Assembly: GCA_963920765.1 (NCBI GenBank)
Contig: OY987251.1
Location: forward strand, 13,767,219 to 13,831,218
Source: Ulota crispa
Taxonomy: Eukaryota > Streptophyta > Bryopsida > Orthotrichales > Orthotrichaceae
Reading direction: 5' to 3'
DNA: 64,000 nt
Shown: in pieces, positions 11,270 through 23,255 of the stretch
How positions within the stretch are numbered: the first letter of the stretch is position 1
Layout of the letters: the number at the start of each line of letters is the position of its first letter
Made by a program: the position numbers and the translations under genes
Notes under the pieces: generated by a model
Seen by the model: only the letters and a program-made list of their open reading frames with translations
What the model was told of the DNA's origin: nothing
Database searches by the model: none

Positions 11270-13872
11270 CTTAATACTTTAGATTGATTCTCACCAACTT
11301 GAAGAAAATGATTAAGAACTATGTTGTTTGAATTAATCCACATTCCATGGACTTTTGAATGAAGGTGTTTCAAATCCTAACATAGCCTCTGTTGCTTTGG
11401 GTACTCTACACTGTAGAGTTTAAATTGTTGGCAAATGAGTGCTAAGTTGTCCACTCAATATTGAAGGATTTCCAGAGGGAAGGGAAAGCAATGAATGAAT
11501 TTTGTCAAAATTTGCCAGCAATTTAAACCTTGCATTACAAGTACTAAGCCTATTCTTGCTAAGATCCTCTTTTTGCTAAAGTATCTAACATAACATAAAA
11601 ATAATGAGTGTTTTCCCTATTTGATGTTTCTTTGTTTGTCATGGAAATTATGTCATTGAAAATATATTATTGGTTGATTCAACTCTAACCACCAATAACG
11701 CGGATGCTAGACTTTTGATGTTACTTGCATGATTACCTTTTTGCAAGTCTTTATGACTCTTGTTGGAGCTGGACTGATGGACAAAGCAAGAAGGCGTATT
11801 TTGCTCATGGTAATTGGACACTAAATTCATAAACATTGCGTTTGTAACCGAAGTTTGTGTTCACACAAACTCAAATGAATTCATATTGAGAAAGTTTGTT
11901 AATTTAATGGGTGTCATTATACTTCAAGAACTTTAGAAGAAAAACTAAAATTTTGTGCCTTTGGAGTTTCCTTGCCCTTGACACACAAACACTTGCTTGC
12001 GTACATCTGCAGGAGGCATGGCCCTTGGAGGCATGACCCTCAAAGGCATGGTCCCGTCAGTTGCTTCTTTGTGGGATTTTCCTTCTACTTACGGGTTAGC
12101 TTGAACTTTCTCTTCCTTTCCAATCTTAATTTATTTCAGTTTCCTTGTCAAATTTTCTATCTTTTTTTTCCCTAAGTTTTACAAAGTTTTTATGTATAAT
12201 ATGGTATATGTTCATTTGCTACAAACTTTGCAACCAGAGAAGATGTCAGAGGCATTGTACGCCTTCATTTCTGAGCTAGCACTTATTAGCCTTCTGGTAT
12301 GCTTCAATTTTGCTTCTAAACTAGAGGCAACTATACAAATAATAATACCAAACTCAATTGAGTTTTTGTAAAAATAATAGAAATAACTATATTGGGCTTA
12401 GGCAAAGATTTGCTCTATTCTTTGCCAAGTTAATTCTAAAATATATTGGGGGTGTTGGTAAATTGCTCTTTTCTTTGTTCTTCTCTTTTGTGCAGGTTTA
12501 TATTGCAACATTCTTGTTGGGGTTAGGTGCCATTCCATGGATCATCATGTCTGAGGTGAGAGCTCTTTTCCTTGATCTCTTCATGTAGCAAAACTTTGGA
12601 GTTTTAATGAATTGCAAAGCAGCTAGAGGTCTCTTGCTTTTTTTTTTTTTTAATCTGATTTGAATACATTGTCAATGTTTTAATGCATAGATATTCCCTA
12701 CACTTGTAAAGGGTGTTGTTGGAAGTGTTGCTACTTTGGTCAATTGGTTTTGCTCGTACCCTGTCACTATGATTTTCAACTACATGCTCCTTTAGAGCTC
12801 TATAGGTAAAAAAATCAGATCCAAACCTAAGAAAACATGCTTAGTAACCTAACTATAGTTGTCTTGCCATGAATCTTTAAAATCTCCACTTTTCTAGATA
12901 AGGTAAAGAAACATAGCAAACAATATATATACATACACATATATATGCTTTTTTTTCCTTGTCTTATCCCATGAGGAGAAACCATGGTTGTCTACCTTGA
13001 TAGGCACAAAACGACATTGAACACATCTAATGGACTTGTCTATCTAGTTAATGACACCTTTAACCTCTTAAAAAGCTACCGTACACAAAGGATTTTAAGG
13101 ATTTAAATACAACAAGACTACCACATGGCATTTCTTAACGCACATACACATTGCAAAAGTATTAGGGAATGAAGGATTGTGTCTATGCAAGTATAAGCTT
13201 AGCATTTGGAGTTTCAAGTTTAGGATTTAGTGCCTAAACTTGATAGCTGCAACACTTGCTGTCTAATGACAACCCCAGGTTTAGACTAAGCACTTATTTG
13301 AATGAGATGTTAATAGTAAAAATTACCATGCCTAATATAATTGCAATTCAAATGTAGAAATAATGGCATCTTAACCTTTAAACATCTCATAGGCATAGTA
13401 AATACGTTGCCATATAATTGGCATTTGATGTCAACTTGAGACCTTAAATAGCTCTCTAGAATTGCATTGGTCTAACTTCTTTGTTAATCTCAAATGTAAT
13501 TAAGGTGTGGATCCATTTCAAACAGAACAAAAATACCATATATTGTATTGGTTGCAAAGGGTCTTTCAGATAATTAAGGGTTAAAGGCACCTAAAGGTGA
13601 TTCTTGCAATATTTTTGCTTATTAAGAATTTTACCAAGGAAAACATGGAAAGATATACAAAAATTATACTTTTTTGCTTAAGGTAGAAGGCTAGCACTTG
13701 CAATTAACCACTTTTTTTTTATAAATTTGTGGAGTTGTGGGAAACTTTGGTATGTGCAGGTTCTTTTTGGATATTTGCAGCCAAATGTGTAGGCACAGTA
13801 GTGTTTGTTGCAATGTTTGTACCGGAGACTCGTGGCTGCACACTTGAACAAATTGAAGCTTCTTTCAAGTGA
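11270..13872 (+). pseudogene. Inverted partial copy of the ERD6-like transporter (exons 12-18)
   Basis: The plus strand here matches the reverse complement of the first ~1.7 kb of the window, introns included, so it arose by DNA duplication and not through an mRNA. Exon equivalents lie at about 11365-11411, 11747-11810, 11999-12050, 12225-12297, 12497-12556, 12691-12805 and 13760-13872. Damage is plain: the exon-13 equivalent has one extra base (64 against 63), the acceptors before the exon 12, 13 and 14 equivalents have lost their AG, and the exon-17 equivalent has TGG changed to TAG at 12793-12795. The last exon is intact and ends ...LEQIEASFK-stop; its counterpart in the main gene lies outside the window. 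Exons 1-11 are absent. Confidence 0.85.
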
Positions 13873-15167
13873 GAAATAAAACTCTTCACACAATACTTTG
13901 CTCTACCAATCCGGTTGCTGCTAAGGCTGGAGCCCTTTTCGAGGAGAAAGAAAGAGAGAGAAGCAAAAAGCAGTCTGAAGTTTCATATAAATACTTTTTT
14001 GTTTTTTGCAATGGGATTTGCTTTCGATTACTTCGACACGACTCCTTTCTTCATTCTTTATTTTGACGTTGCCGAGGTTTAAAAAAATTCTTTGGCTCTT
14101 GCTCTGTGAGCCCTTTGTTTCTAGCTTTATTTTATTTTATTTTATTGTTAGTTTTATCAATTTTCTTTAGTTTTAGATAGACTTGAACCAATCCTTGTTT
14201 AGCTGGAATGCCTCTGGAAGGTTGGATGTAGTTGCTGAGTGTACAACTTTTAGCTTGATCAATATAAAGTAGCCAATCAAATGTGTGGATGTTTTGTGTT
14301 GCACAGGGGTTTTTGTCTATACCAAGTGTAGTTTGGTGTCTCTTTTTGGGGAAAGATATTTTTACAACAATGTAGATAGAATTTTGGGCATTAAACAAGT
14401 TTGGCTATTAGTTGTTTCTTGAATAAGTAAGTTTAGCAAATTGTTAGGGAACTTGCTTTTGGTAAGCTAGACTGTGCATTGCCTATTGGACTTGACCTAA
14501 GCTTATTTATATGATGCAATGTGCTCACACTATCATACTTTGTCATGCCACAAGAAGTTGCATATAAATGTTTTGAAGGATGAAGAGTATATAGTTTTAC
14601 AGTGCTAAGTGCCAAGCCGGGAGAATTGGTGTGTATTGTGTAATGGCAACAACTTATCATTTGCAAGCGATCGATTCGTAGGGCCAAGTGGAAGAAGTAA
14701 AAATTTGTATGTGGAAGTGGCATTCAAATCATCAGAGAGAGAATTTCACCCAAAGAAGCCTCTACTTTTGTTGTGCAAATTTTACTTGGGTAAGGGTTGC
14801 TTTTTACAATTAGGTTGCCTTCCCTTGGAAAGTCACCTCATACCTCATTGCTTGTGCACTTGGAGGTGCATGCAACTATCTACATAGTACTATTCAAATG
14901 GTTTCCAACTTGAATGCTACTAGTTAGTTTTTTTTTTGCAGCTCCATTGTTGTTGCCAGGCCCTTTGAAATTTGTATAGTACAACAACTATCGATGAAGA
15001 TAATCGTAGTATCAATAAGTATCTGCATAGTGTAAATGTCCAGAGTAAGTATTTACATACTGTAGAATGTCAAGAAATTAGAGTGGGGCAACTTAAACGC
15101 TACAATCAGCTGTAGAGTAAAGTAGTATGTTAAGGAATGCTCACGGTACCTAAGCACACATTTCAGT
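13873..15167. other. Intergenic between pseudogene and kinase gene
   Basis: The first part should be former 3' flank of the transporter copy. Short open frames on both strands have no recognisable features. The right end must include the 3' untranslated region of the minus-strand kinase gene. No repeat termini were found. Confidence 0.5.
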
Positions 15168-17651
15168 TCAGGCTAACGTCCGAAGTGCTTGTTGAATCTT
15201 TTCCAGTTCGGTACAAATGCTTGCAAATGTGGGTCTCTTCTCCGGTTTCTCATCCCAGCAATCCGCAATGAGCTGCTTGAGCTCTGGCAGGAGCTCCGTC
15301 GGCAGCTCCGGTCTAGCCCCAGCAATCACCGCATTGATCCCAGGAGACCCCGCACCCGCAAATGGAACCTTTCCGGTCAAAATCTCGAAGCACGTCATCG
15401 CAAAACTATAAACATCCGCAGCCTTGGGATCAATGGGCTGCTTCGACCACAACTCCGGAGCTCGCCAAAACCCAGTGCCCACCATAAGCGACATAGCCTT
15501 GTCGCTAGAGTCAATCAGCTCCGACACACCGAAGTCCGAAATCTTCACGTCAATGGAACCAGGATGCTTTGGCATCAACACGTTGCGCGCCTTCAAGTCT
15601 CTGTGAACCACGTCCTTGGAGTGCAGGTACGCCATTCCCGAGGCAATTTTGTTGATGATGTACACAGCGTCTTGGATTTCAAACGGCAGTCTCCTTTGCT
15701 GCATTCTCTTGTCGATCTCCTGTCGCAAATCAGCGCCCATGAGTTCCATCACAATCACGCACTGCCCGTTTGCTGACACCGACAAACCCATCAACCGCAC
15801 CACGGCAGGATGGCGAAGCTCAATCAGGAACTTCAGCTCGTTTTTGAGGATTCGCATCGTTGATTTGTACCTGAATGCTTTCGCAGCAAACTTGCAGCCG
15901 ATCCATGTGGCTTCGTACACCTCCGCAGTGGCGCCTCTGCCAAGGAGAACGCCTTGCTTCAAGTCAGCGCGGGCGATGCTCACGAACTCCGGCAACGTTG
16001 TGCCCGCGTCTTCGGTTTCTTCGTGACTCTCCGTGTCTATACCTTCGACATCGTTGAACCCCCATGCGGGAGTTGGAGGATCAGTCGTTGCTGTTGAACC
16101 TCCGAAGAGGCGACTGAGTACAGGGATCAGCTTAAAAAGCTTCAGGACGGTGGTTATGCCGGAGGAAATGCTCGTGACGGCGGGTTGTGCTAGAGGCTGT
16201 GAAGACCTGATGAAGTCGAGTGTGTGGTTGATCAGTTCAAAAGTCGGCCGTTTTTGTGGATCACGCTCCCAGCAAGCTTCAATGAGTCCTCTCAAGTTCT
16301 CGTCCAACTCGCTCGGTAGGTTTTGCCGCAGGTCCCCTGTTGCAATCCGTGTCGTGAGAGCGTCACCTTGTGTGTCTTGGAAGGGCAAATGTCCTGTGAG
16401 TATTTCGTAACAGACCATTCCGAAACTGTAGATGTCGATTTTCTTCAACAAAGCATCTGAAGGTGCAGGCTCGACTTCAGTGTATTTCGAAACCTCTGGT
16501 GCCGCCCATCGCGGTCTGCACCTCACGCTGCGCTCCTTGAACACCGCAGGGTCCCAAACGCCGAGGTTCTGGCAGCTTCGGAGATCGGAGACTTTGACAT
16601 CGATGTGGTCGCCGGGAAACTGCTTGATAAGAATGTTAGAGCACTTTAACTCGCCGTGCACGTATTGTTGTTCGTGTAAGTAATGCATGCCCCTTGCTAT
16701 CTGGGTGATAATCTCCAGTTCTTGAGTACGTGAAAACGGCCTTTTCTTACTTTGTCGTGATTTCATGAAGTGGCGTAGATCAGTGCCCATTAACTCCATG
16801 AGGATCAAGCATTTCTCCTCGTCTTGGGCGAAGCCCATGAGCTGGACGATGTGAGGATGGTGGAGTTTCGTGAGAGCTTGGGCTTCTTTCAGCAACTCGC
16901 CTCGGTTCCAAGTTTTGTCACCGGACTGGAACACCTTGACAGCACACTCGCAACCAAGCCACTTCCCGAAACGTACAAGCGCCCAACCATCGGTCTCCAC
17001 TGGATCGTGTCTGCTCAACCGCTCTGGACGCCGCACGGGCTTCCGTACTTCAACAAGCGATGGATCGATTTTGAGAAAGCTTGGCAAGGCGTTGTCACTT
17101 ATGACCTCACTCTTCTCAGACACCACCAGCTTCACTTGTTCCAGATCTGTGGGAGCCGCTTGCTGATCCTCAGCCAGTGCGTCCAAACTCTTCGAAAGCT
17201 CCTTCAAATCCTGGGCTGCGTCCTCTGTCAACATAGCGTTTCGCTCGCTTTCGGAGGTGGAAGATTTGGAGTCTTCGAGAAAGAACTGCGCACGCATTGC
17301 GTCTAAATCCATGTGAACCTCTTTGAATGCTTCGCGATCCTCTGTCCGGATGAGCACACTGGGAATACTGGCTGCCACTGTTACGTATTTCGACACCAGA
17401 GCCTTCGCTCTTTGTAAAACGGAGAGAAGCATGTCAAAAGCAGGATGATCCACCTTTCCTGCTGCTGATGTGTTGTCGCCTACCAATTCTATCTTTGGCA
17501 ACGCCTCACCGATGGCGTTCACACGATCGGCCAGGCGATGGCACTGGTGCTTGTTCACGACACAGTTACTGGACTTTTCTTTGATATCTTCGATGACTCT
17601 TAACGCTTCGGAGAATTGCGAAATAGGCTCCATCGCCTCCGCAGACTCCAT
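15168..17651 (-). CDS. MLKL-NTD-like/pseudokinase/kinase tandem protein, 827 aa, single exon
   Basis: An intact intronless frame starting MESAEAMEPI. Residues about 10-175 are helical and charged and resemble the N-terminal four-helix-bundle (HeLo/MLKL_NTD) fold by pattern: a QC-RLADRV helix and a KEVHMDLDAM helix. Residues about 222-482 form a protein-kinase fold with beta-3 Lys239 and an AAPE motif, but the glycine-rich loop is missing, HRD is HGE (332-334) and DFG is DLR (356-358), so it is very likely a pseudokinase. Residues about 562-822 form a second kinase with everything needed: GRGATAEV (571-578), Lys591, Glu605, HRDLKARN (683-690), DFG (706-708), APE (731-733), and a sequence of Raf-like/TKL type. 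The linker has a hydrophobic-basic segment (499-518) that could be an amphipathic helix. Known family facts: tandem kinase proteins act in plant immunity and MLKL-type bundles insert in membranes during cell death. A role in immune or stress signalling is an inference. Confidence 0.9.
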   Translation of the reverse strand: MESAEAMEPISQFSEALRVIEDIKEKSSNCVVNKHQCHRLADRVNAIGEALPKIELVGDNTSAAGKVDHPAFDMLLSVLQRAKALVSKYVTVAASIPSVLIRTEDREAFKEVHMDLDAMRAQFFLEDSKSSTSESERNAMLTEDAAQDLKELSKSLDALAEDQQAAPTDLEQVKLVVSEKSEVISDNALPSFLKIDPSLVEVRKPVRRPERLSRHDPVETDGWALVRFGKWLGCECAVKVFQSGDKTWNRGELLKEAQALTKLHHPHIVQLMGFAQDEEKCLILMELMGTDLRHFMKSRQSKKRPFSRTQELEIITQIARGMHYLHEQQYVHGELKCSNILIKQFPGDHIDVKVSDLRSCQNLGVWDPAVFKERSVRCRPRWAAPEVSKYTEVEPAPSDALLKKIDIYSFGMVCYEILTGHLPFQDTQGDALTTRIATGDLRQNLPSELDENLRGLIEACWERDPQKRPTFELINHTLDFIRSSQPLAQPAVTSISSGITTVLKLFKLIPVLSRLFGGSTATTDPPTPAWGFNDVEGIDTESHEETEDAGTTLPEFVSIARADLKQGVLLGRGATAEVYEATWIGCKFAAKAFRYKSTMRILKNELKFLIELRHPAVVRLMGLSVSANGQCVIVMELMGADLRQEIDKRMQQRRLPFEIQDAVYIINKIASGMAYLHSKDVVHRDLKARNVLMPKHPGSIDVKISDFGVSELIDSSDKAMSLMVGTGFWRAPELWSKQPIDPKAADVYSFAMTCFEILTGKVPFAGAGSPGINAVIAGARPELPTELLPELKQLIADCWDEKPEKRPTFASICTELEKIQQALRTLA

Positions 17652-18949
17652 AGCCTCGAATGACCTCTTATCTGCGTCAAGACCTTCTCACCTCAGCTTC
17701 ACTGTCTAAACTACGTACTCCATGTTCAAAAATTGAGGATAAGAAATGGCTACAGTCACGGTAATTGAGAGCCAAAAAAGAAGCAACACACGACCACTAA
17801 AACTTACACCAGGAATGAATTGAAAGTGCAATTCAACCCTAAATACTGAGACAGGATATCCAGGGAATCGTACCAGCCATTGTCAAAACCTCAGTGAGCG
17901 CCACAATGATGTCCGTGAAACTTATTCGAGCTGCCTGTGTGGCGCATGTTACAAACAAGGTGAGTAATGGAAGAGGATTTATAGATATCAGCTGCAATCC
18001 CGAAATTTTCAGCTTCAAAAGCATAAGAAAGTCAGAGCTTCTAGAAAGATCCAGAAAGGCACGCCAACAATCCTTGAAGCTGGCTATGTCTAAAAGCCAA
18101 GAAAACTTGCAACAATTTAACGAAACGCACAGCATAGGCACAACATAGGCACAACGTGTACACGAGATGGAAGTCAATTCTAAGAAAACGAAGTTTTAGG
18201 GACAAAATTGATTCAAAAACTGTTACCGACAGTGACCACACCAGAAACTCGTTTATTCGTACGATTGATTTCACAGGACTTGGCTAAACATCGTGATAAA
18301 AGTTCAAGCTCAGTAAGATCGGCTATTGCACCCTTAAATGTCTCCACAGCTCTGTACCGACATATTCACAAATGCTTACCGACAGTGACTAAGTTGTACA
18401 CTCACCTTATTCAAGCTTGGAGCGCTTCTCTCCTACAACCTCCAGGGCAATCTCCAAAACGGTCGGCGAGATCTGGAGTTTAAACCTTCAGTTGTGTGCA
18501 GCTGAAATACACCGAAGCGTTAATTAGCGCCGGTGATGACGAGCTCTAGTGCAAAAACCAACAGAATCTAGAACTCCCGAGTCCCAAGAATCTCCTACAA
18601 CGAAGCCATATCCGTTGTTGCGATCCGAGACGTTACTCTCACATTCTGCCGTAAAGCTCAAACACAAAGACGACATGCAAACGCAAGCGACCTTAAATCT
18701 CCATCGCCGCGCACATAGCGCGCTTGTTGTTGTCTGACTGTACTACTGTTCAGTCCAAATTGTCTGTACAAAAAGAAACTTCGGCACCACTTCTCGTTTC
18801 TCTAATCTCCATCTCTCAGTCATTTCTAATCTCCATCTCTCCATCTCTTCGTCATTTGCAGTATGTGCTGCACTGTATCAAAATAAAATCTATCTTGCAA
18901 AAGGACTTCGACAAATGGCCGACCCTGACATGCTACAGTAATTGTGAAA
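17652..18949. other. Upstream region of the tandem kinase; no gene seen
   Basis: Mixed-composition sequence holding the promoter and 5' leader of the minus-strand kinase gene. Open frames of 60-110 codons exist on both strands without recognisable domains. A motif close to TTACCGACAGTGACYA occurs twice (about 18,221-18,236 and 18,377-18,392). Confidence 0.45.
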
Positions 18950-19365
18950 TTTTTATAGGGACCGACTAGGTGGACACTCCCCAATTGCTACGCGGACACC
19001 CCATAGCCAAATTTATTAAATTTGAGATTATTATTATGTTGAAATATGAAGTAAATCAAAGCAATACTTTAGCATACATCTATATTTACAAATGTTGTAA
19101 ATACACAACAAGTTTGCCTCATTTGTGACAAGATTAGGAGTTAAACTAGTTACTCCTTTCATTTATTGGCTTGACTCTTGACCATGTCACAAATGAGACA
19201 AATTTATTGTATGTTCAGAGCGCTTGTAAACTTAAATATATGCTAAACTATTGCTTTGATTTTATTTCATATTTCATCATAATAATAATCTCAAATCTAA
19301 TAAATTTAGCTATGGGGTGTCCGCGTAGCAATTGGGGGGCGTCCACCTAGTCAGTCCTTTTTATA
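18950..19365. mobile_element. hAT-like foldback MITE with 8-bp target duplication
   Basis: An exact 8-bp direct duplication TTTTTATA (18950-18957 and 19358-19365) flanks a 400-bp element (18958-19357). Its inverted termini are long: ACCGACTAGGTGGAC near the left end pairs with GTCCACCTAGTCAGT near the right, and pairing continues through the GCTACGCGGACACCCCATAGC region and beyond, about 140 bp per arm. The 8-bp duplication suggests the hAT class. No coding capacity. Confidence 0.72.
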
Positions 19366-19662
19366 TTGTGTCTGTACAGAGTAAGTTACTGTTTGCCGAC
19401 AATTGAGAGATTTTTCGTGAGAATTGGTTTCGAGCTAGTTAGATCTCTCGGGATGTGTGGGGAACTGTGCAGTGCAGACATGACTTGACGTGACGATAAG
19501 GTCGGTGCAGCGTTCGGGGAGAAAGAGATACTTTAACTGGACCAGTTTTTCTATGATATCGTACGGTCACCGGTTCAAGCCGGTTACCGTAAAATTTCTT
19601 CCGGTTACTTTCGGGCATTTTTTGTTATATACCGGTCAGTTTCCGACAGTTTGAAATTCTAC

Positions 19663-20218
19663 TAAGGTAGGAATACCCATAAGCTTTAGTTTAAGGGTTT
19701 TGAACATGATGATTATTAATAAACATCTAGCCCATAAAAATAATGAATTTGCACTTTAGAATGTATTATTTGGATATTGTGAGGAGAAGTTGTGAAATTT
19801 TAAAGAGCAATACACTATATTCATTAATTTGGGAAAAATGGTACATTTTGGGAATTTCAAGGTTTTAGGAGATCTCCTAATATCAAGCTCAAGAGTTTTT
19901 TTTTTTTGTACATGTGCCCTCACCTGAGAGGAGGAATTTGCGAGGGAAAAAGTCATAGTGGCTTAGAATCTTGATACCTTGGAATCTGGTTTAAGGTGAC
20001 TTTTTGGGTTTAAGGTGGAGAACAGAATGGTACCTCTGTTTTTCCCAGATTAACAAATATGGTGTTGCAAATTGCCATTGCACCCATAACCAATAGTGAG
20101 GTTTCATGTTCACATGTTGGACATCCTTGTAATTACATCTATTTACTTCCACAAATTTTTCAAGAATTTAGAGGTGACGGTTATTGGGACACTAACGCTT
20201 ATGGGTGTTCCTACCTTA
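19663..20218. mobile_element. TA-flanked inverted-repeat element, family copy 1
   Basis: TA (19663-19664 and 20217-20218) flanks a 552-bp element with termini AGGTAGGAATACCCATAAGC and, inward from the right, AGGTAGGAACACCCATAAGC. The interior shares GGGTTTTGAACATGATGATT and GGTTTCATGTTCACATGTTG with the element in the ASF1 intron at 48,657. TA flanks fit the Tc1/mariner (Stowaway-type) class. Confidence 0.65.
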
Positions 20219-20314
20219 GTTATGATCTCTAAATTGCTACATTGAATATTGAGTTTAGGTTGTCCCACACTAATTTCTTAACATTTCACAATATATAAAT
20301 GGAAATCCATATAT

Positions 20315-20720
20315 GTTGATCACCCTTTTTCAACTATTCTACCACACTTGCTATATATGGCTGATATTTATAATATTAAAGTAGGTGTGTACCACGCGCA
20401 AAAACATCACTAATTTGAAAATACCACTTAATATAGAAGTTGCAACTCTGATGTTGTTTTTCAATTCCAAATCCCACTCATAGTATCAATTAAAAAATCT
20501 AAATTATGTTTAATTGAATTTATGCTCTTTTAAATTGATACTATAAGCGGGATTAAGAGCTGCAAAACAAAAACAAAACTGCATCTTCTATTTCAAATTG
20601 TATTTTCAAATTAGTGATGTTTTCCCCATGATAGTCTACACCTATTTTAATATTGTATATATTGACCATATATAATGGGGTGTGGTAGAATAGTCAAGAA
20701 GAGGTGGTACATGTATCAAC
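20315..20720. repeat. Foldback element of about 406 bp
   Basis: The two halves are inverted copies centred near 20,505: ACTATTCTACCACAC and TATATATGG on the left pair with GTGTGGTAGAATAGT and CCATATATA on the right. The pairing continues through the CATCACTAATTTGAAAATAC region. The outer ends read GTTGAT and ATCAAC. No clear target duplication was found, so the transposon class is open. Confidence 0.6.
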
Positions 20721-22879
20721 TCCCTTGAATTATATGTCAAACTATTGATGATTAACATCAGAATACTTTGTCTTCAATTAATTCAATTTGATCAACAAAA
20801 GGAATGTTCACATGGTGCTTTTAACTACTAACTACAAGTGACTACTATTTGATAAATCTTTCAGAATGCCTTTTTACGTGGGAATTTTGCAAGTGTGGAT
20901 TTCGACTCCATTCTCTTAAAAAGAAACCATTCCACTTTTCAATATTACAAAGAGAGCCAAACTGACTAATGCTAATATGTTTTTTGCATAATTTGTATAT
21001 TTACTGAAAGTTTCCCTAGCAATCTTGGATACTTAATGGACTACACTAAAATGAAAATAATGTACAAGAAACATTTGACCAGCAAAAAAACTAATTTTGG
21101 AGTACGACATTGCATGGGACATGAAAGTAGACTTTTTTAAGAGTGAGACATGGAAGAATAAATTCAAATTCAAAAATTGGTAATCATACATGATTTGAAA
21201 ATCTTAGTCAGCTTGGTAACAAGGCATTATTAATTATTGATTGTCACAAAAGGACACAGAGAAAACATTGAACCATAGTTGAAAATGAAACAAATATGGG
21301 AATTTTCCCAAATGGATGGATAATACCGGTAAAGATAATGGTGTTTTACAATACTTGCAACTTGCAAGTGATAGTCTAATGGAACCATGAAAAACCTCTT
21401 GAACTGCAAGCAATTTGGTGTCATAATCAAGAATAGGCAACAAGTTATTGTAAAGTTGGCTTTTTAGTTAGTTTTATTGCATCATCATACATTAGTTTGA
21501 ATAGGTAAGGATATTTCTAAGAAATCAAGGTCACCAGATCCAATTTTTTTATTCAAACCTTGTGATGGTTTGAATCATGTGTACATGTATAGTGATAAAT
21601 GTCTTCCTATATTTTTTACTGTTTTTTTCATTGAGTTAACTTTTGGGTTCTTTGGCAAAAAAATGCATATAATGCATACGCAAGCAAAAAAAATGAAATT
21701 ATTTCATATGAGTTGTATGAGGATAAAGATTTAGTTTTGCAAGAAAAAAACCAAAGGAAGTATACAAAGGGCCCCAAAAGATTAAGATTGAGAAGACAAA
21801 GAAAGCAAATCATCTATATTGTGTAAGGAGAATGACGAATGATACTATGATTCATATTTTGAATCAAAAATGAACAATGTGGCAATAACCCTTCCAAAAA
21901 ATACTCTTCTAATACCATGAGTAAGAAATTTTTATTTTGAAAGAGTAGGAGAAAATTTGTATTAAATTCCATTGCCATTGCAAGTGTAGAAATATAATAT
22001 TCAATCAAACAATAATGAATTTGGCTATGTCAATATACGTTTTTTGGCTGAGAACCTTGGTTTAAGAGAATGACATTAAAAAAATGAAAATAAACTATTA
22101 ATCAATGAATTTAACAATGAATGAAGATTTGAGTTTATTTCTGTACATAAACCGATTTGTAATGTGATTGAATATTAAGGTGTAAGCCTAACAACTTCAA
22201 ATGCTATGTCTTGACAATCAATGAATGAGGATCAAAGGACACAAGAGGACTACAATAGTTATAGAGTTTGTTGCAAACAATTTGGATGCATCAAGTTGAA
22301 TATTCATATTTTAATTTGAACATGTGCTATACACAATTACAAACGTAATATTTTAACTATTATTAGTTTGCAAACTTGGAAAATATGTGATTTTCAAATA
22401 TGAAATATAGCTCAAGGTGTAAAATTCCAAAATCTTCATAATTTGCATGTATACTATTACATTAAATGAAAATTTGCCCACAAACTTGTGTTTTCACAAA
22501 AAATCAAACACGACACCATTCTTGGAATTTATATTACAATTTAAATTCAGTTTCATCAAAACTATTAATAATTTCAACATGGGGATGTTGTCCCAATTTA
22601 TTGAATATAATGCTACAACAAGAAGCTCTGCAAATAATATGCTCTACATTTCATATTATTTCTATTTTTTAGCACACAAAACAACTCATAATATGCATCA
22701 TCACTATACACTAAATTTATATTGAGTTCATTTTTGTTTAACTTTTACTTTATTGTATTGTATCATTTTAAATGTATATATGTACAAAAGCCATTAGATT
22801 TAAGCTTTGATTTATTAGAGATGTTGTCTTAAAAAACAATCTTTACATGTTTGTGTGCACACATGCATGTATAGATATT
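20721..22879. other. AT-rich intergenic DNA, no gene seen
   Basis: Low-complexity AT-rich sequence with only short open frames. A fragment related to the TA-flanked family of 50.8-51.8 kb lies just left of this block (about 20,245-20,300), in the words TTTAGGTTG and ACATTTCACA. The left arm of the large inverted repeat begins at its right edge. Confidence 0.45.
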
Positions 22880-23255
22880 TACATACAAATATATTTTAAA
22901 ATGAATCATGTTGTTTTTGATATAGTCACTATATGGATTTGAAATGTCCTCTTTGTAATGTCTTGGTAGTAGGTTTAAAGAGGCATAAGCTTTGTAAATG
23001 AATTTGTTGGTTAAAGTAGATAAGGGATGCCTGCTTTAAAAGAAGCATCATTAGTGGGATTACAATCTTTCAATGAAACCTCGTTAGTAGGTTTAGAGAA
23101 GTGTTATAAAGGTATGAATCTTAAACCATTTTTTTCCATCTTTCTCATTTCCTCCACCTCTCCTCCTCCTGAGCTTCCTTCTTTTTGCATGTTTTACTTT
23201 TTAGCATTGCTTTTAGAGTGCAATTAGTTTGCAACCTGCTCTTTTCTTTTTTGCT

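Noticed and set aside
15189-17709. Plus-strand frames of 60-195 codons opposite the tandem kinase
   Set aside because: They are antisense shadows of a single intact 827-codon frame.
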